Part shown: piece by piece, positions 1 through 11,914 of the stretch | Numbering within the stretch: the first letter of the stretch is position 1 | How the letters are laid out: the number at the start of each line of letters is the position of its first letter | Assembly (NCBI GenBank): GCA_018894105.1 | Contig: CM032133.1 | Location: 11,608,501-11,672,500, forward strand | Source: Jacaranda mimosifolia | Lineage: Eukaryota > Streptophyta > Magnoliopsida > Lamiales > Bignoniaceae | Length of the DNA stretch: 64,000 nucleotides | Direction: 5' to 3' | Made by a program: the position numbers and the translations under genes | The notes under the pieces: generated by a model | Database searches by the model: none | The model's input: the letters and a program-made list of their open reading frames with translations, nothing else | What the model was told of the DNA's origin: nothing

Positions 1-1842
1 TGTTTGGTTAGGAAACTTTTCCTTTCTCAAATGAACCCAAACCCAGTCAGCAGGTTCAAATATCACCTGATTCCGCCGTTTATTTACTCTTTGGGCAATC
101 AACCTATTTCTTTTTTTGATCATCTCACGTGCCTTCACATACTTAGATTAAACCTTTTTAGCCTTGCTTTCACCATCTAAATTAGCAATATCACTTAAAG
201 GCAAATGAGTCAAATCCAAAACAATCAAAGGAATAAAACCATATACAATTTCAAAAGGTGAAAAACTTGTAGAAGAATATATTGGCCTATTATAAGCAAA
301 TTCAATAAAAGAGAAACAATTCTCCCAAGTTTTCAAATTCTCTCCTACAACAGCACGCAACAATGTACCCAAAGTTCTATTTGCCACTTCAGTTCATCCA
401 TCAATTTGTGGATGACAAGTAGTAGAATACAAAACTTCAGTGCTTAACTGACCCCACACAACCATCCAAAAGTTGCTCAAGAATATAACATCCCTATCAG
501 AAACAATACATATAGGGACACCATACAATCTCATAATTTCTCTAAAGAGCAAATCAACAATGTTGGTGGCATCATTAGTTTTATGACAAGTAATAAAGTG
601 TGCCATCTTGCTGAATCTATCAACCACAACAAATATACTATCTCTAACCTTCCTAGTTCTAGGCAAACCAATCCCAAAATCCATAGAAATATCAACCCAA
701 GGTGTAGTAGGAATAGGTAAGGGTATATGCAATCCATGAGGCATAGACTTAGATTTAGCCAGTCTACATGCAGCACATTTAGAACACACTTTTCAACATC
801 TTTTCTTATACCAGGCCAATAGAAATGCTTAGTCAAAACATCTAATATCTTATGTACAGTAAAATGACCTATCAACCCTCCACTATGTGATCCGCTAATC
901 AGCAACTCACGCACAAAACAAGCGGGCACACGAATTCTATTGCCACAAAACGGAAAACCTTCATATCTATAGAATTTATTAAATGCACCATGTAATTCTT
1001 CAATCATGTCATCTAACCTGGGGATAGGATAGCGATAATTAACTGTAATTTTGTTAACTTCTCTATTATCCATGCACATCTGCCAAGTTTCATCCTACTT
1101 TGGAACCAAAAGCATAGGTACAGTACATGGACTCATGCTTTCCCTCACATGTCCTTATGCTTGCAACTCCTCCACTTGTCTTTGAAGCTCCTTTGTTTCC
1201 TCAGGATTACATCTATAGGCTGGTGGGTTAGCAAATTTGAGATCTAGTACAAAGTCGATTTGATGCTCAATTCCTCTTAATGGTGGTAAATTCGTGGGCA
1301 TCTCATTAGGGAATAAATCATCAAACTCCTGCAATAAAGAGTCAAAAACACTAGGCAAATCGAGGTGAAGGTTAGTTTCAGATAATAGAAGCTTCCTATA
1401 TCTAATCGCTATCAAAGCTCTCTTGCCTAGAAAACATTACTTTTTCTCTACTTTTTCTCTCTTCACTAACTCTTTCTTTTCACTCCCTTCACTTTTCTCA
1501 TTCTTTTCTCTCTTTTCACTCACTAACTTTTTTCTCTCCTTCACATCCCACTTTGTTGTTTACACTGGTGTAGTCACTCACCATTGGGCCTTTATCTTTA
1601 TTCTTTTCTCTTATGGCCTCGTTTCTCACATTATTTTTTTTTAAATCACTACCTGAACTCCTGCAAAAAGACTGTTGAAGTTTAATCTAGTCTCGATAAA
1701 TTTCCTTGGGTGATAGATATGCTAGAGTGATTTTCTATCCATTAAGCTCAAAGGAATACCTATTCTTGAACCTAACATACATTACACGCTTATCAAATTG
1801 CCATGGCCTACCCAATGACATATGGCTAGCCTGCATGGGTAC
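1..1842 (-). pseudogene. Gypsy unit U1: protease-RT-integrase relic
   Basis: This is a minus-strand pol relic. From the 5' end it has a short protease C-half (about 1838-1730, with a GRPWQFD-type motif), a pyrimidine-rich linker, an RT N-terminus (1415-1155, with a PPLRGIEHQIDF motif) and then RT fingers fused to the integrase zinc-binding region, with the junction near 983/984. The integrase core follows (789-148, with SDRD and TEVxNRTL motifs). A stop interrupts the RT segment near 1155. A one-base loss near 790 shifts frame before the CxxC motif, and another stop lies in the integrase near 390. About 120 bp covering the start of the protease segment are deleted at about 1840, with a 2-bp microhomology. 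The gene continues beyond position 1. It is not functional. Confidence 0.88.
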
Positions 1843-2171
1843 TAGAATAAAAACCCTTCTTAATGAACCCCTATGATACTTGATCTTAGAAATGCAAATA
1901 ATTAGGAATAAGAATCAGATAAACACTAGAAGGGATTAGTACCTTGAAAGAATCTACTCTATTTCTTGATGCCACAAACAACGTCGTGGTTTTTCTTGAG
2001 AGAAAACCACTAAAAATAAATCAATATTTATCAAAAATATGCCATACATGTTTTCAAAGAGAGTATTTATACTCTCTTTGCAAGCCCTAATTAAAATAAG
2101 ATATAAACTAAACCTATGGATAATAATTGACGCCCAAATCCAATTTGGAATAAGAGTTTGACTTGGCTACA
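1843..2171 (-). repeat. Gypsy LTR-like promoter segment L1
   Basis: This separates the end of unit U2 from the start of U1. On the minus strand a purine-rich PPT-like run (GGAGAAAAGAAGAAG, about 2185-2173) is followed by TGTAGCC, a plausible LTR start at 2171. A TATA-like core (GAGTATAAATACTC) lies near 2061-2075. No primer-binding site is visible before the protease segment, so the 3' edge of the LTR is approximate. Confidence 0.65.
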
Positions 2172-2317
2172 ACTTCTTCTTTTCTCCATGAGTCCCACAC
2201 GTTAGGGACTTTTTTTGGCCTTCTTGGGCCTTTTCAAGTCTTATACACCAAGCACAAGGTGATGGGCCGCTCAACTTCATTCTTTTAGCTTCTTGACATG
2301 TTCTTATCTTCCTTAGC

Positions 2318-4560
2318 TTATTCTTGATGCATCTCTGCAACAATTGACTTAGCCAAATTTGCAAAGCCATTTTTCAACCTCTTTACTTTTGCTCTTGTGA
2401 TCGGCCCTATTGGCTTGTTGCAATCTCTATTTTTCCTTCCAATGCTGAAATAACCATCTTGCCCTTCCGTTCTCATACCAGTTCCTAATTCCTCAGAAAG
2501 ACTCGTCCTCAAATCTGAATCCATATCAAAAAAAGAAAGATAAGAAATATTAAAAGTTCCAGAAACTTTATGCTCACATGGAATGTCAATCTTATAAGCA
2601 TTGTTATTAATCTTTTCCAGCACTTGGAATGGACCATCTCCTTTAGTATCAAGCTTATATTTTCTTTGATTAGGAAACCTTTCCTATCTCAAACGAACCC
2701 AAACCCAGTCACCAGTTCAAATATCACCTACTCTGCCCCATATTCACTCTTTGCACCATCAATCTGTTTCTCTTTTTAATCATCTCACATGCCTTTTTTA
2801 TATGTATAGTTTAAACTTTTTCAGCCATACTTTCACCATCTAAGTTAGCAATATTACTCAAAGGCAAAGGAGTCAAATCCAAAACAGTTAAAGGATTAAA
2901 ACCATATGTAATATCAAAAGGTGAAAAACTTGTAGAAGAATGTTTTGGCCTATTATAAGCAAATTCAGTGAAAGGTAAACAATCCTCCTAAGTTTCAAAT
3001 TCACTCCTACAATAGCATGCAACACTGTACCCAAAGTTCTATTTACCACTTTAGTTTGGGGATGACAAGTAGTTGAATACAAAAGTTTAGTACCTAACTT
3101 ACCCTACAAAACCTTCCAAAAGTGGCTCAAGAACGAAACATCCCTATCAGAAATAATAGATCTAGGGACACCTTGCAATCTCATAATTTCTATAGAGAAC
3201 AAATTAGTAATCTCATTGGCATCATCGATTTTATGACAAGCAATAAAGTGTGCCATCTTGTTGAATCTATCAACCACAACAAATATACTATCTCTACCTT
3301 TCCTAGTTCTAGGCAAACCGAGCACAAAATCCATAGAAATATCAACTTAAGGTACAGTAGGAATAGGTAATGGTGTATACAATCCATGAGGCACAGACTT
3401 AGATTTAGCCTATCTACCTGCAACACGTTTAGAACACACTTTCTCAACATCTTTTCTCATACCCATCAATCCACCACTATGTGATTTCTTAACCAGCAAC
3501 TCATGCATAGAACAAGCTGGCACACAAATTTTATTGCCATAAAATAGAAAACCTTCATGTTTATATAATTTATTAAATGCGCCATGTAATTCTTCAAGCA
3601 TATCATGTAAGCTAGGGATAGGATAGCGATAATTAACTATAATTTTGTTGACTGCTCTACTATCCATGCCTACCCACTAAGTTTCATCATTCTTTCGAAC
3701 TAATAGCACAGGTATAGTACACGGACACATGCTCTCCCTCGCATGTCTTTTTGCTAGAAACTCTTCCACTTGCCTTTGAAGCTCCTTTGACTCCTCGGGA
3801 TTACATATGTGGGCTGGTCGGTTAGGAAATTGAGATCCAATACCAAATCGTTTTGATGCTCAATTCCTCTCAATGGTGGTAAATTCATGGCCATCTCATT
3901 AGGCAATAAATCATCAAACTCTTGTAAAAAATAGTCAAAAATACTAGGCAAATTGGGGTTAATGTTACTTTCAGATAATAGAAGCTCCATATTTCTAATC
4001 GCTATCAAAGCTCATTTGCTTAGAGAAGCATTCTTTTAAATCTCTCTCTTTTGTATGTCTCAGAAGCATGCTTTTAAATCTCTCACTTTTGTATAGAAAC
4101 ATTACTTTTTCTCAACTTTTCTCTCTTCACTAACTCTTTCTTTTCACTATCTTCACTTTTCTCATTCCTTTCTCTCTTTCACTCACTAACCTTTTCTCTC
4201 CTACACATCCCTCTTTCTTGCTTGCACTTGTGTAGTCACTCACCATTGGACCTTTATCTTTATTCTTTTCTCTCGTGGCCTTTTTTCTCGCATTATTTTT
4301 TTAAAATCACTATACGAACTCCTACAAGAAGATTGTTGAAGTTTAATCTAGTCCTAGTAAACTTCCTTGGGTGATAGATGTGCTAGAGTGACTTTCGATC
4401 CATTATGCTCAAAGGAATACCTATTCTTGTACCCAACAAGCATTACACGCCTGTCAAATTGCCATGGCCTACCCAACAACATATGGCCAGCCTGCATTGA
4501 CACTACATCACAAACCACCTCATCACTATATCTCCCAACAGTAAAAGCTACCATAATGTA
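2318..4560 (-). pseudogene. Gypsy unit U2: protease-RT-integrase relic
   Basis: The module order is protease C-half (4554-4354, QAGHMLLGRPWQFD), linker, RT N-terminus (4008-3754), RT fingers fused to integrase (3667-3410, junction near 3577/3578), integrase core (3334-2888, DRDVSF) and C-terminal tail (2623-2318, GPITRAKVKRL, ending MHQE). An in-frame deletion of about 57 bp at 3466 joins GGLMG directly to MRKDVEK. It removes the two zinc-binding histidines of the integrase N-terminal domain. Further frameshifts break the core. The RT catalytic motifs and RNase H are absent, as in all the other units. Confidence 0.88.
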
Positions 4561-4619
4561 GATCCCAAGGGATATAATGATCTCGAAACCTTAAACACAC
4601 AATTTCATATTGAGCAAAC

Positions 4620-4957
4620 CCTAGAATAAAAACCCTCCCTATTGAACTCCTAAGATCCTTGATCTTATAAATGCAAATAATTGGGAATAAGAATTGAAAA
4701 TTAAATAAACACTAGAAGGAATTAGTACCTTGAAAGAACATATCTAATTTCTTGATGCAACGATCAACTTCATGGTTTTTCTTGAGAGAAAAGCGTAGAA
4801 AATAAATCAATATTCATCAAAAATATGCCATACATGTTTTTTAAGAGAGTATTTATACTGTCTTTGCAAGCCCTAATTTAAATAAGATATAAACTAAGGC
4901 TATGGAAAATAATCCAAGCCCTAATCTAATTAGGAATAAGAGTTTGACTTGGTGACA
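4620..4957 (-). repeat. Gypsy LTR-like promoter segment L2
   Basis: A purine-rich PPT-like run on the minus strand is followed by TGTCACCAAGTCAAAC at 4957. The TATA-like core (revcomp of gagtatttatact) is at about 4847-4860. It is the same module as L1, one period away. No PBS is recognisable at its 3' side. Confidence 0.65.
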
Positions 4958-5103
4958 ACTTCTTCTTTTCTCCATGAGTCCCACACATTTGGGACTTCTT
5001 TTGGCCTTCTTGGGCCTTTTCAAGTCTTATACGCCAAGCACAAGGTGATGGGTTACCCAACTTCGTTCTTTTGGCTTCTTGACATGCTTTTATCTTCCTT
5101 TGC

Positions 5104-5879
5104 CTATTCTTGATGCATCTCTTCAACAATTGGCTTAGCCAAATTTGCAAAGTCATCTTTCAACCTCTTTACTTTTGCTCTTGTGATAGGTCCTATTGGC
5201 ATGTTGCAATCTCTATTTTGCCCTCCAATGCTAAAATAACCATCATGCCCTTTAATCCTCATAGCAATCCCTCCTTCCTTAGAAAGATTCATCCTCGAAT
5301 TTGAATCCATATCAAAAGGGAAAGATTAGAAACATGGAAAGTAGTAGAAACTTTATGCTCACATGGAATGTCAATCTTGTAAGCATTGTCATTAATCTTT
5401 TCCAGGTCAAGCTTGGATTTACTTTGATTAGGAAACATTTCCTTTCTCAAATAAACCCATACCTAGTTACCAGGTTCAAATATCACCTACTTCCACCCCT
5501 TACTCACTTATTGGGCAATCAACATGTTTCTCTTTTTAATCATCTCACGTGCCTTCATATGTATAGTTTAAACCTTTTCAGCTTTACTTTCACCATCTAT
5601 GTTAGCAATATCACTCAAAGGCAAAGGAGTCAAATCCAAAACAGTCAAAAGATTAAAACCATATGCAATATCAAAAGGTGAAAAACTTATAGAATAATGT
5701 ATTATCCTATTATAAACAAATTCAATAAAAGGTAAATAATCCTCCCAAGTTTTCAAATTTATTCCTACAACAGCACGCAACAATGTACCCTATGTTCTTT
5801 TTACCACTTCAGTTTGTTCATTAGTTTGTGGATCACAAATAGTAAAATACAAAGGTTTAGTACCTAACTTACCTCACAA
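5104..5879 (-). pseudogene. Gypsy unit U3, 3' part (integrase end and tail)
   Basis: This holds the integrase C-terminal half (5783-5568, with an FSPFDIAYGFN motif) and the tail (5310-5104, with a GPITRAKVKRLKD motif ending MHQE). The upstream part of the same gene lies at 42115-43640. The copia nest entered between the codons equivalent to [10 protein letters not shown] and WKVLWGKL. The tail reading frame of 68 codons is open, but the integrase segment has several stops. Continuity with the far half is shown by the matching sequence on both sides of the target duplication. Confidence 0.85.
5875..5879. repeat. Left target-site duplication of the copia nest (cacaa)
   Basis: The five bases cacaa directly precede the TG of LTR A. 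They match cccaa at 42110-42114 with one substitution. Uninterrupted units read about ccccacaaaacctt here, which confirms the site. Confidence 0.75.
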
Positions 5880-6461
5880 TGAAAGCAAGTAAGGCGCTAG
5901 GATCCAATGATAAAAACTTCAAAAGCTTAAAAAATTAGTGGTTACATGCTAATTAGGATCAAATCATGCCTAAAATCTATATTTAGATAGAGTGTTACCT
6001 TGAAATGCTAAAATACAAGGAAAAAGTGGTGAACTTTTCACCAATCTAGAATCTGCCAGAAACCGCGCAGCAAGAATGGAGCAATTTTTAACCACATAAA
6101 AAATGCTCCAAAATTCACAAAACAAATACTGCCACCTCTCAACACGTTTGAGGAAACACGGTAAAAAATTTTGATCAAAAAGTATTCTGGATCTCCCTAG
6201 AAAAATTCTCCAAATTGGACTCTGTTCAGGTAGATCTCCCAACCATAACAAACTAACTTGTTTGCCTCTATTGATATGATCCACACACCAAATAGATCTT
6301 CCAAAATCTCTAGCGATAGGCTATGGTGGAGGCCAATTTTATGTAAGGAAGACGAAGAAAAGAGCAAAGCTTTCAACATATGAATGCAATGCTTGCAAGA
6401 TGTTTTGAAGGGAATTGCTAAAGAGTCTTATTCTTTCACACCTTTGACATAATGGCCGATC

Positions 6462-6495
<34 letters not shown>

Positions 6496-8074
6496 TGATG
6501 CTGAAAGGTGTGATGCCAAGGCTTCCATAAGGGGGGACGGGGGGCGGCCAAGTTACATTGCCAAGGTGGCAAATGCAAATTCAAATCCAAATTGAATTTC
6601 ATATGCATCTTAATTACATTTGAAATCTAATTTGAAGCTAATTAAGATGCTAATTCAAATGAACATTTCATTTGAATTTTCCCTCCAAAATGTGTTCTTC
6701 CTATTAATTAAATTAAACACTTTAATTTAATAAATTAAACTTTGACTTAACTCTTAAGTCAAACAAGCTCAACTTTTAAGCTTGATGTTTGTTAGCTTAA
6801 CACTTTAAGTTAACTTGACCAATTGATGGTCATATTGGCACCAAATAATTAACTCCTTAATTATTGATCTAATTTAGCTCCTTAAATTAATCAAGCCAAA
6901 ATTGACCTTCAAAATTGATACCTTAAAATCGGTCCACTAGTAGATAATTTTCTAACACTTAGAAAATTTCCTCAATTAATTAGGAAGTTAATTGGCTTTT
7001 GTGTGTGACACAATAGGTTCTACTATTCATTGGACATGGGCTCACAACTCCTTGTGAATTTTGAATATCATACATTCATTTTAGTTTAAAATACTTCTAA
7101 ACTAAACGACTCTATTCAATTAATCTCATTAATTGAAGAGCACCCAATCTCCATGGTCGATGTTCAACCTCAATCCCATGGAGCCCAACTAATTGGCCGA
7201 AATGAATGGTTTGGAGAGAACCATTATAGCTCTAACCTTGCCATGCAAATACAATCTTTTTGTGTTTTATCTCCCGAAAGAGGCCTAGGGTAAGATATTT
7301 GTTGACTCTCTAATAGCCTCGATACTATGTCTCTATTCCCAATGTTCGATTCTCTTGTGTGACCTCATCTTTGGAAAACTCCTTTTCCAAATTGTCACAC
7401 CACCTTGCGCAAGAATTTCTTAGAATCGATCATTATAGAATACATAGGAGATGCATTCGCCCTTCACAAAAATGAGGAGTCGAATTCCATCTTGGATCTC
7501 ACAAACCTCCATGACAAATAGCTTATACCTAACCTCGACATGAAAGAACCACTAAGTGGTCAAGAAAGAGCCAAAGAATGAGGACCAGACATAAGGTTAC
7601 CATGGATCCTCAGGTTAGAGGACTAATAATATGCACTAGCGTAAAATGGAGAACTTGCCATAGCCGACTTGCCATTGGCTACCTAGTGGATTCTCCAGTG
7701 GGCCTTTAGTGCCTTGCTCTCTAACAAGCACCCACTAACATGGACCCATATTTCATATGGTTGCTCATGGAACGAAGCAATATTGGTGTTATGCATCGTT
7801 AGTGCAAGTCTATCCAAATCTTAGATGCCCCGTCTCGTAGGATTCTATAACTTGGAAGATTTAAGATCACGATCGTATGAGCCTTATTCCATGGTTACTA
7901 AATCAAGTCCCATAGTCATGAGTGATCTAGGGGCTTCAACAAATGCAAGTGAAGTGATAAAGAGCATAAGATGAAGATAGCTATATAAAAAATTTCATTC
8001 CATCAAGATTGTTTTACAAGGAAATACTTTTTTACAAGGCCAACCTAATTGGCTTACCAAGCACTATTCAAATA
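5880..8074 (-). repeat. Copia LTR A (3' LTR of element 1)
   Basis: This full-length LTR of about 2.2 kb is in minus orientation. Its U5 end is at 5880. Its U3 start at 8074 is degenerate: TATTTGAATAG in place of TGTTGGAATAG. It is followed at 8075-8089 by the polypurine tract. It contains the mini-hairpin series near 6700-6960, for example GACTTAA-CTC-TTAAGTC at 6744-6760. A damaged copy of the promoter palindrome lies near 6505-6525, with part of one arm deleted. The TATA position is occupied by a CT/AT microsatellite. Confidence 0.85.
6462..6496. repeat. Compound CT/AT microsatellite at the LTR A TATA position
   Basis: About nine CT repeats run directly into about eight AT repeats. Related LTRs have a short TATATATAG core at this position, so the core promoter appears to have expanded by slippage. 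Confidence 0.9.
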
Positions 8075-8089
8075 ATGTCCCACTTACCT
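8075..8089 (-). other. Polypurine tract of element 1
   Basis: Minus-strand AGGTAAGTGGGACAT directly precedes LTR A. The family form, seen at 30118-30132, is GGGCAAGTGGGAGAT. This is the plus-strand primer site for reverse transcription. Confidence 0.8.
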
Positions 8090-9830
8090 TAAAGCCAATG
8101 CCCCATGGCCTTGAGGCCCATCTTCTCAAGATGTTATTTAAAGACCTTTTGTGTTAGTGGTTTTGTCAGTGGATCTGCTATATTCTTTTTCGAGGCAACT
8201 TTGTCCACTCAGATGTCACCCCTATCAATGATCTCCCAGATCAAATGATATCACCTCAAAATGTGCTTGGATTTCTGATGAGATCTTGACTCTTTGGCTT
8301 ATGCCACTAACCTGATGTTGTCATAATAGACAACAACTGGCTCAGCAATGCTAGGAACTACATTTAACTCTTGAATGAAGTTTTTCATCAAAACACTTTT
8401 CTTTGCAACTTTTGAAGCCACAATATATTCTGCCTCTATGGTAAATTCGTCTGTGGTTTCTTGTTTGGAACTTTTCCAACTCACCATGCTGCCATTGTGG
8501 CAAAATATAAATCTAGATGTGGATTTAAGTCATGTACATCGGATTGGAAACTTGAATCCGAAAACCCCTCTAGTTTCAATTATGCATTACGATATCCCAT
8601 AAACAAGTCCTTAGTCCTTCTTAAGTACTTAAGGACTGCTTTTATGGCCATCCAGTGACTCTCACCGGGATTGGATTGAAACCTACTGATAACACTTAGC
8701 GAGTATGCCACATCAGGTCATATACATTGAATTGCATACATTATGCTACCAATAGCGGAGGCATAAGGCATGTGGGACGTCTTTTGTTTCTCTTCCTCTG
8801 TCTTGGGGGCCATAGACTTGGAGAGACGAATGTCATGTCTCATAGGAAGAAATCCCTTCTTAGATTCTTCCATACTAAACCTCTTTAGTATCTTGTCAAT
8901 GTACGGGGTTTGGGACAGCCCCAACATCCTCTTAGATCTATCTCTATAGATACATATTCCTAATACGTAGGATGCTTCTCCCAAATCCTTCATGGAGAAT
9001 TATGTAGATAATCACGCTTTAGTACACTCTAACATTCCTACCTCATTCCTAACGAGAAGGATGTCATCGACATGAAGCACAATAAACTGTACACTACTCT
9101 CACTAACCTTCTTGTACACACACGGTTCATACACATTTTTGACAAAGCCAAACGATTTGACCATTTTGTCAAAATGTATGTTCTAACTTTGGGACACTTG
9201 TTTGAGTCCATAAATAGATCTTTGGAGTTTGCAAAACTTTTGCTCACTCCCCTTGGATGTAAAACTTTGTAGTTGCTCCATATAGATTTCTTCTTCAATT
9301 CCTCCATTAAGGAAAGCGATTTTCACATCCATTTGCCATATCTTATAGTCATAATATACAGCTATGGCGAGTAGAATTCAAATGAACTTAGGCATTGCGA
9401 TTGATGAAAAGGTTTTCTCAAAATCAATACCGAGTCTTTGAGTGTAACCCTTTGCCATTAGTCGGGCCTTAAAAGTCACCACTTCCCCATCTACTCCAAG
9501 CTTTCGCTTATAAATCCACTACAACCAACAGGTACTATTCCCTTAGGTGGATCTACCAAAGTTCATACTTTGTTTGAGTATATGAAGTCCATTTCGAACC
9601 TCAGAGCTTCAAGCCAATGTCCAGAATCTATGTCTAACTAGCTTCCTCAAAGTTCTTCGGATTGTTATCCGATTGGTCCGTCTCATGAAGGAATCTGAAC
9701 CTTTCAGGTTGCTTCTTGATTCGGTCCGACCTTCTTAGAGGTTGTGTGTGAGGCTCTTGATGCTAATTTGTTTCCACCGCTTGTGAGATTTGTTGATCAT
9801 CTTGAACTTTATCAAGTTCAACAACAACGC
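8090..9830 (-). pseudogene. Element 1 RT-RNase H (broken)
   Basis: This is the copia RT and RNase H region on the minus strand. The RT N-terminal part lies at about 9830-9310. The catalytic box near 9090-9050 reads HVDD instead of the usual YVDD. The RT C-terminal part is at 8993-8718 (DLGEASYVLGICIYRD, then SQTPYIDKILKRFSME). RNase H fragments include 8487-8299 (TIEAEYIVAS, YYDNI). Frameshifts and stops separate the pieces, and the longest open piece is only about 90 codons. In the intact family this region copies element RNA into DNA and degrades the template. It is inactive here. Confidence 0.85.
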
Positions 9831-9839
9831 CATTTCTAT

Positions 9840-11209
9840 CTAATAGATATTGCTTTTCCAAAAGTAAGCGTTCCTTGAAACAAACACCTTTTGTTCCGAG
9901 GGATCATAGAAATAGTAACCCATAGACTCTCTAGGGTATCCCTCAAACTTGCATAAGATGGATCTACTATCCAACTTATATCCCACTATCCGTCTCATGT
10001 ATACGGCAGGAGATCCCCAAACTTTAAGATAATTGTAAAAAGGGTGCTTTGCCATGCCATATCTCATATGGTGTTTTGGGCACCGACTTTGATGGTACTA
10101 TATTTAGTAGCATCGCCACCATGTCTAAGGTGTATTCCCAAAAGGATACAGGCACATCGAAAAAGTTCATCATGGAACATACTATATCCAATAAGGTATA
10201 ATTTCTCCTCTCGGCTACTCTATTGTGTTGAGGTGTGCCGAGTGCAGTCAATTGAGAGATAATCACATTCTCTTTTAGATAATCCAAAAATTCAGAGCTC
10301 AAGTATTCTCCCTCTCAATTCGATCGAAGAGCTTTAATACTTGGCCCCATTTGCTTTTCTACTTCACTCATATACACTTGGAACTTTTCAAAGGCTTCGG
10401 ACTTGTTCTTTATAAGAAACACTTGTCCGAACCAACTATAATCATCCGTGAAGGTGATAAGTAGGAATAGCCTCCCCTCCCACTAACTCTTAGTGGTCCA
10501 CAAACGTTTGTATGGATCAAATCCAAGAGACTTGTGGAGCGCGCTCCTTTTGTCCTACAAAAGGATCACAACATTTTAAACAAGATTCACAAGTAGGAAG
10601 ATCCTCAACGCCACTAACATTTAGTACTTTGAGAGCTTCTAACTTGTTCATCTTATTTTTAGAAATATGTCCAAGTCTTGCATGCCATAACATGGCATCT
10701 TCTTGGTTATCTAACTTTCTCTTACTTGATCGAATGTGCATTAGTGAAGGTTGGGAATCAAGTATATACAATCCGTTAATTAGTGTACCTTGCGCAATTA
10801 CAGAACCATTCTTCAATGCTTTCAACATCCCATTTGACATAGAAAAATCAAATCCTTCATTATCAAGAACGGGAATTGAAATAATGTTCTTAACAAGATA
10901 GAGTACATAATAAACGGGATCAAGTGCAATGCAAGCATTCCCCAAGTGCAACTTGATAACACCTTGGAAAGTGGCCGCAACTCTTGCACTATTTCCGAGG
11001 CAGAGGATCATATCCCCTTCACGAAGACTTCTTCTTCTTTCTATCCCCTGTAACGAATTACAAAAGTGAGAACCGTATGCGGTATCAAATACCCATGTGG
11101 AAAAATTAGTCGTCATGTGCACTTTAATAAAGTACATATCCTTCTCAAGGGTTTCAGGGTACGGTTTGTAATTTCTCTTCCAATGCCCTTTTTGCCATAA
11201 TAGAAACAA
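9840..11209 (-). pseudogene. Element 1 protease and integrase (broken)
   Basis: A 230-codon open stretch (11209-10517) holds a degraded zinc knuckle, the protease active-site region (WVFDTAYGSHFC), the GAG-pre-integrase domain and the integrase HHCC motif (HARLGHI and CESCLK). The protease motif has DTA, not the common DTG or DSG; DTA is also known in Tnt1-type copia elements. The frame is lost near 10517. Integrase resumes at 10302-10024 (NRVAERRNYTL, with the third catalytic Glu) and 10067-9840. The second catalytic Asp region lies in the gap. Confidence 0.85.
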
Positions 11210-11914
11210 CTAGCATTGATTTTAGCCTTCTTCTTAACCCTTTCGAAACTCTTGTCGGGTTGCTTCCCTTTCAAGGAATAACTTTTCTTCCTCTTACCTC
11301 CCTTTCTTGGACCCCTAGGGCCCTTCAACTTGTAGGAGAATGCAAGCATAAGGCACTTCTCCTTTCTCATTGTCACCTCCATGGTCACAAGCATGTTGAT
11401 CAACTTGTTAATCATAACTTTTTGCTTGGACGTATTGATGTTCATAACGAATTGATCATATAATGGTGGCAATGACTATAGGATCAAATCCACGTAAAGG
11501 TCGTTGTCCATGACCACATCTAACTATCCAAGATTCTCGATGAGTCATATCATCTTGAGGCTATGATCATGGGCATTGGACCATTCACTCATCCTTGTCC
11601 TAAAGAGCTCCTTAGAAAAAGTGAACATTTCATGTCTATTTTATACACCATACAACTCTTGTAAGTGTACATAGATCTCTCGAGCATGTTTCATGTGCTC
11701 ATGAGTCTTTTGGAGCTCCTTGGACATGGGGGCCATCATCACACACCTTACTTATAGATCATCATCTACAAATTTCGTGAACATTTCACATTGTGCATCG
11801 ATAGCATCATCACCAAGTGTGTCTATGGGACTTTGATCAAGGACGAAAGTCCACTTTTCAGAGTTAAGAGAGTTTATTGGTTTCCAAAATTGATGCGAAT
11901 GGATTCTTAGCCAT
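11113..11914 (-). pseudogene. Element 1 gag (broken)
   Basis: The ATG at 11914 starts a MAKNP-type gag N-terminus, which is soon broken. A 119-codon open part (11472-11113) contains QFVMNINTSKQKVMINKLIN, a basic KGGKRKKS segment and a damaged zinc knuckle (CFYYGKKG, the second Cys lost). A frameshift at the knuckle moves the continuation into the next frame, where HWKRNY is read. Gag normally forms the virus-like particle and binds element RNA. Confidence 0.83.

Larger units (their letters stand above)
1..5879 (-). repeat. Tandem array of truncated Ty3/gypsy units, western block
   Basis: Units U1, U2 and the 3' part of U3 lie head to tail on the minus strand. The spacing between equivalent TATA-like sites (about 2065 and 4850) is about 2785 bp. 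The same module order recurs in each unit: LTR-like promoter, protease C-half, polypurine-coded linker, RT N-terminus, integrase, C-terminal tail. The block ends at 5879, where a copia nest is inserted, and resumes at 42110. The distance between the TATA sites of U2 (about 4850) and U3 (about 43868), minus the inserted length, is about 2783 bp, so both blocks were one array. The left edge is cut by the window. Confidence 0.93.

Noticed and set aside
1423..1644. Plus-strand open frames rich in Phe and Ser (also near 43112, 45878, 51464, 54266, 57207, 60019, 62835)
   Set aside because: They are the reverse strand of the Lys/Glu/Ser linker of the gypsy units. They recur in every unit and look like membrane proteins only because of pyrimidine-rich DNA.
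6339..6608. Minus-strand frame with Tyr-Ile and Arg-Glu repeats in LTR A
   Set aside because: It is a translation of the CT/AT microsatellite within an LTR, with no domain or conservation.
10843..11209. Loss of protease activity inferred from DTA instead of DTG
   Set aside because: DTA is known in active copia elements such as Tnt1, so the change alone is not evidence of inactivity.
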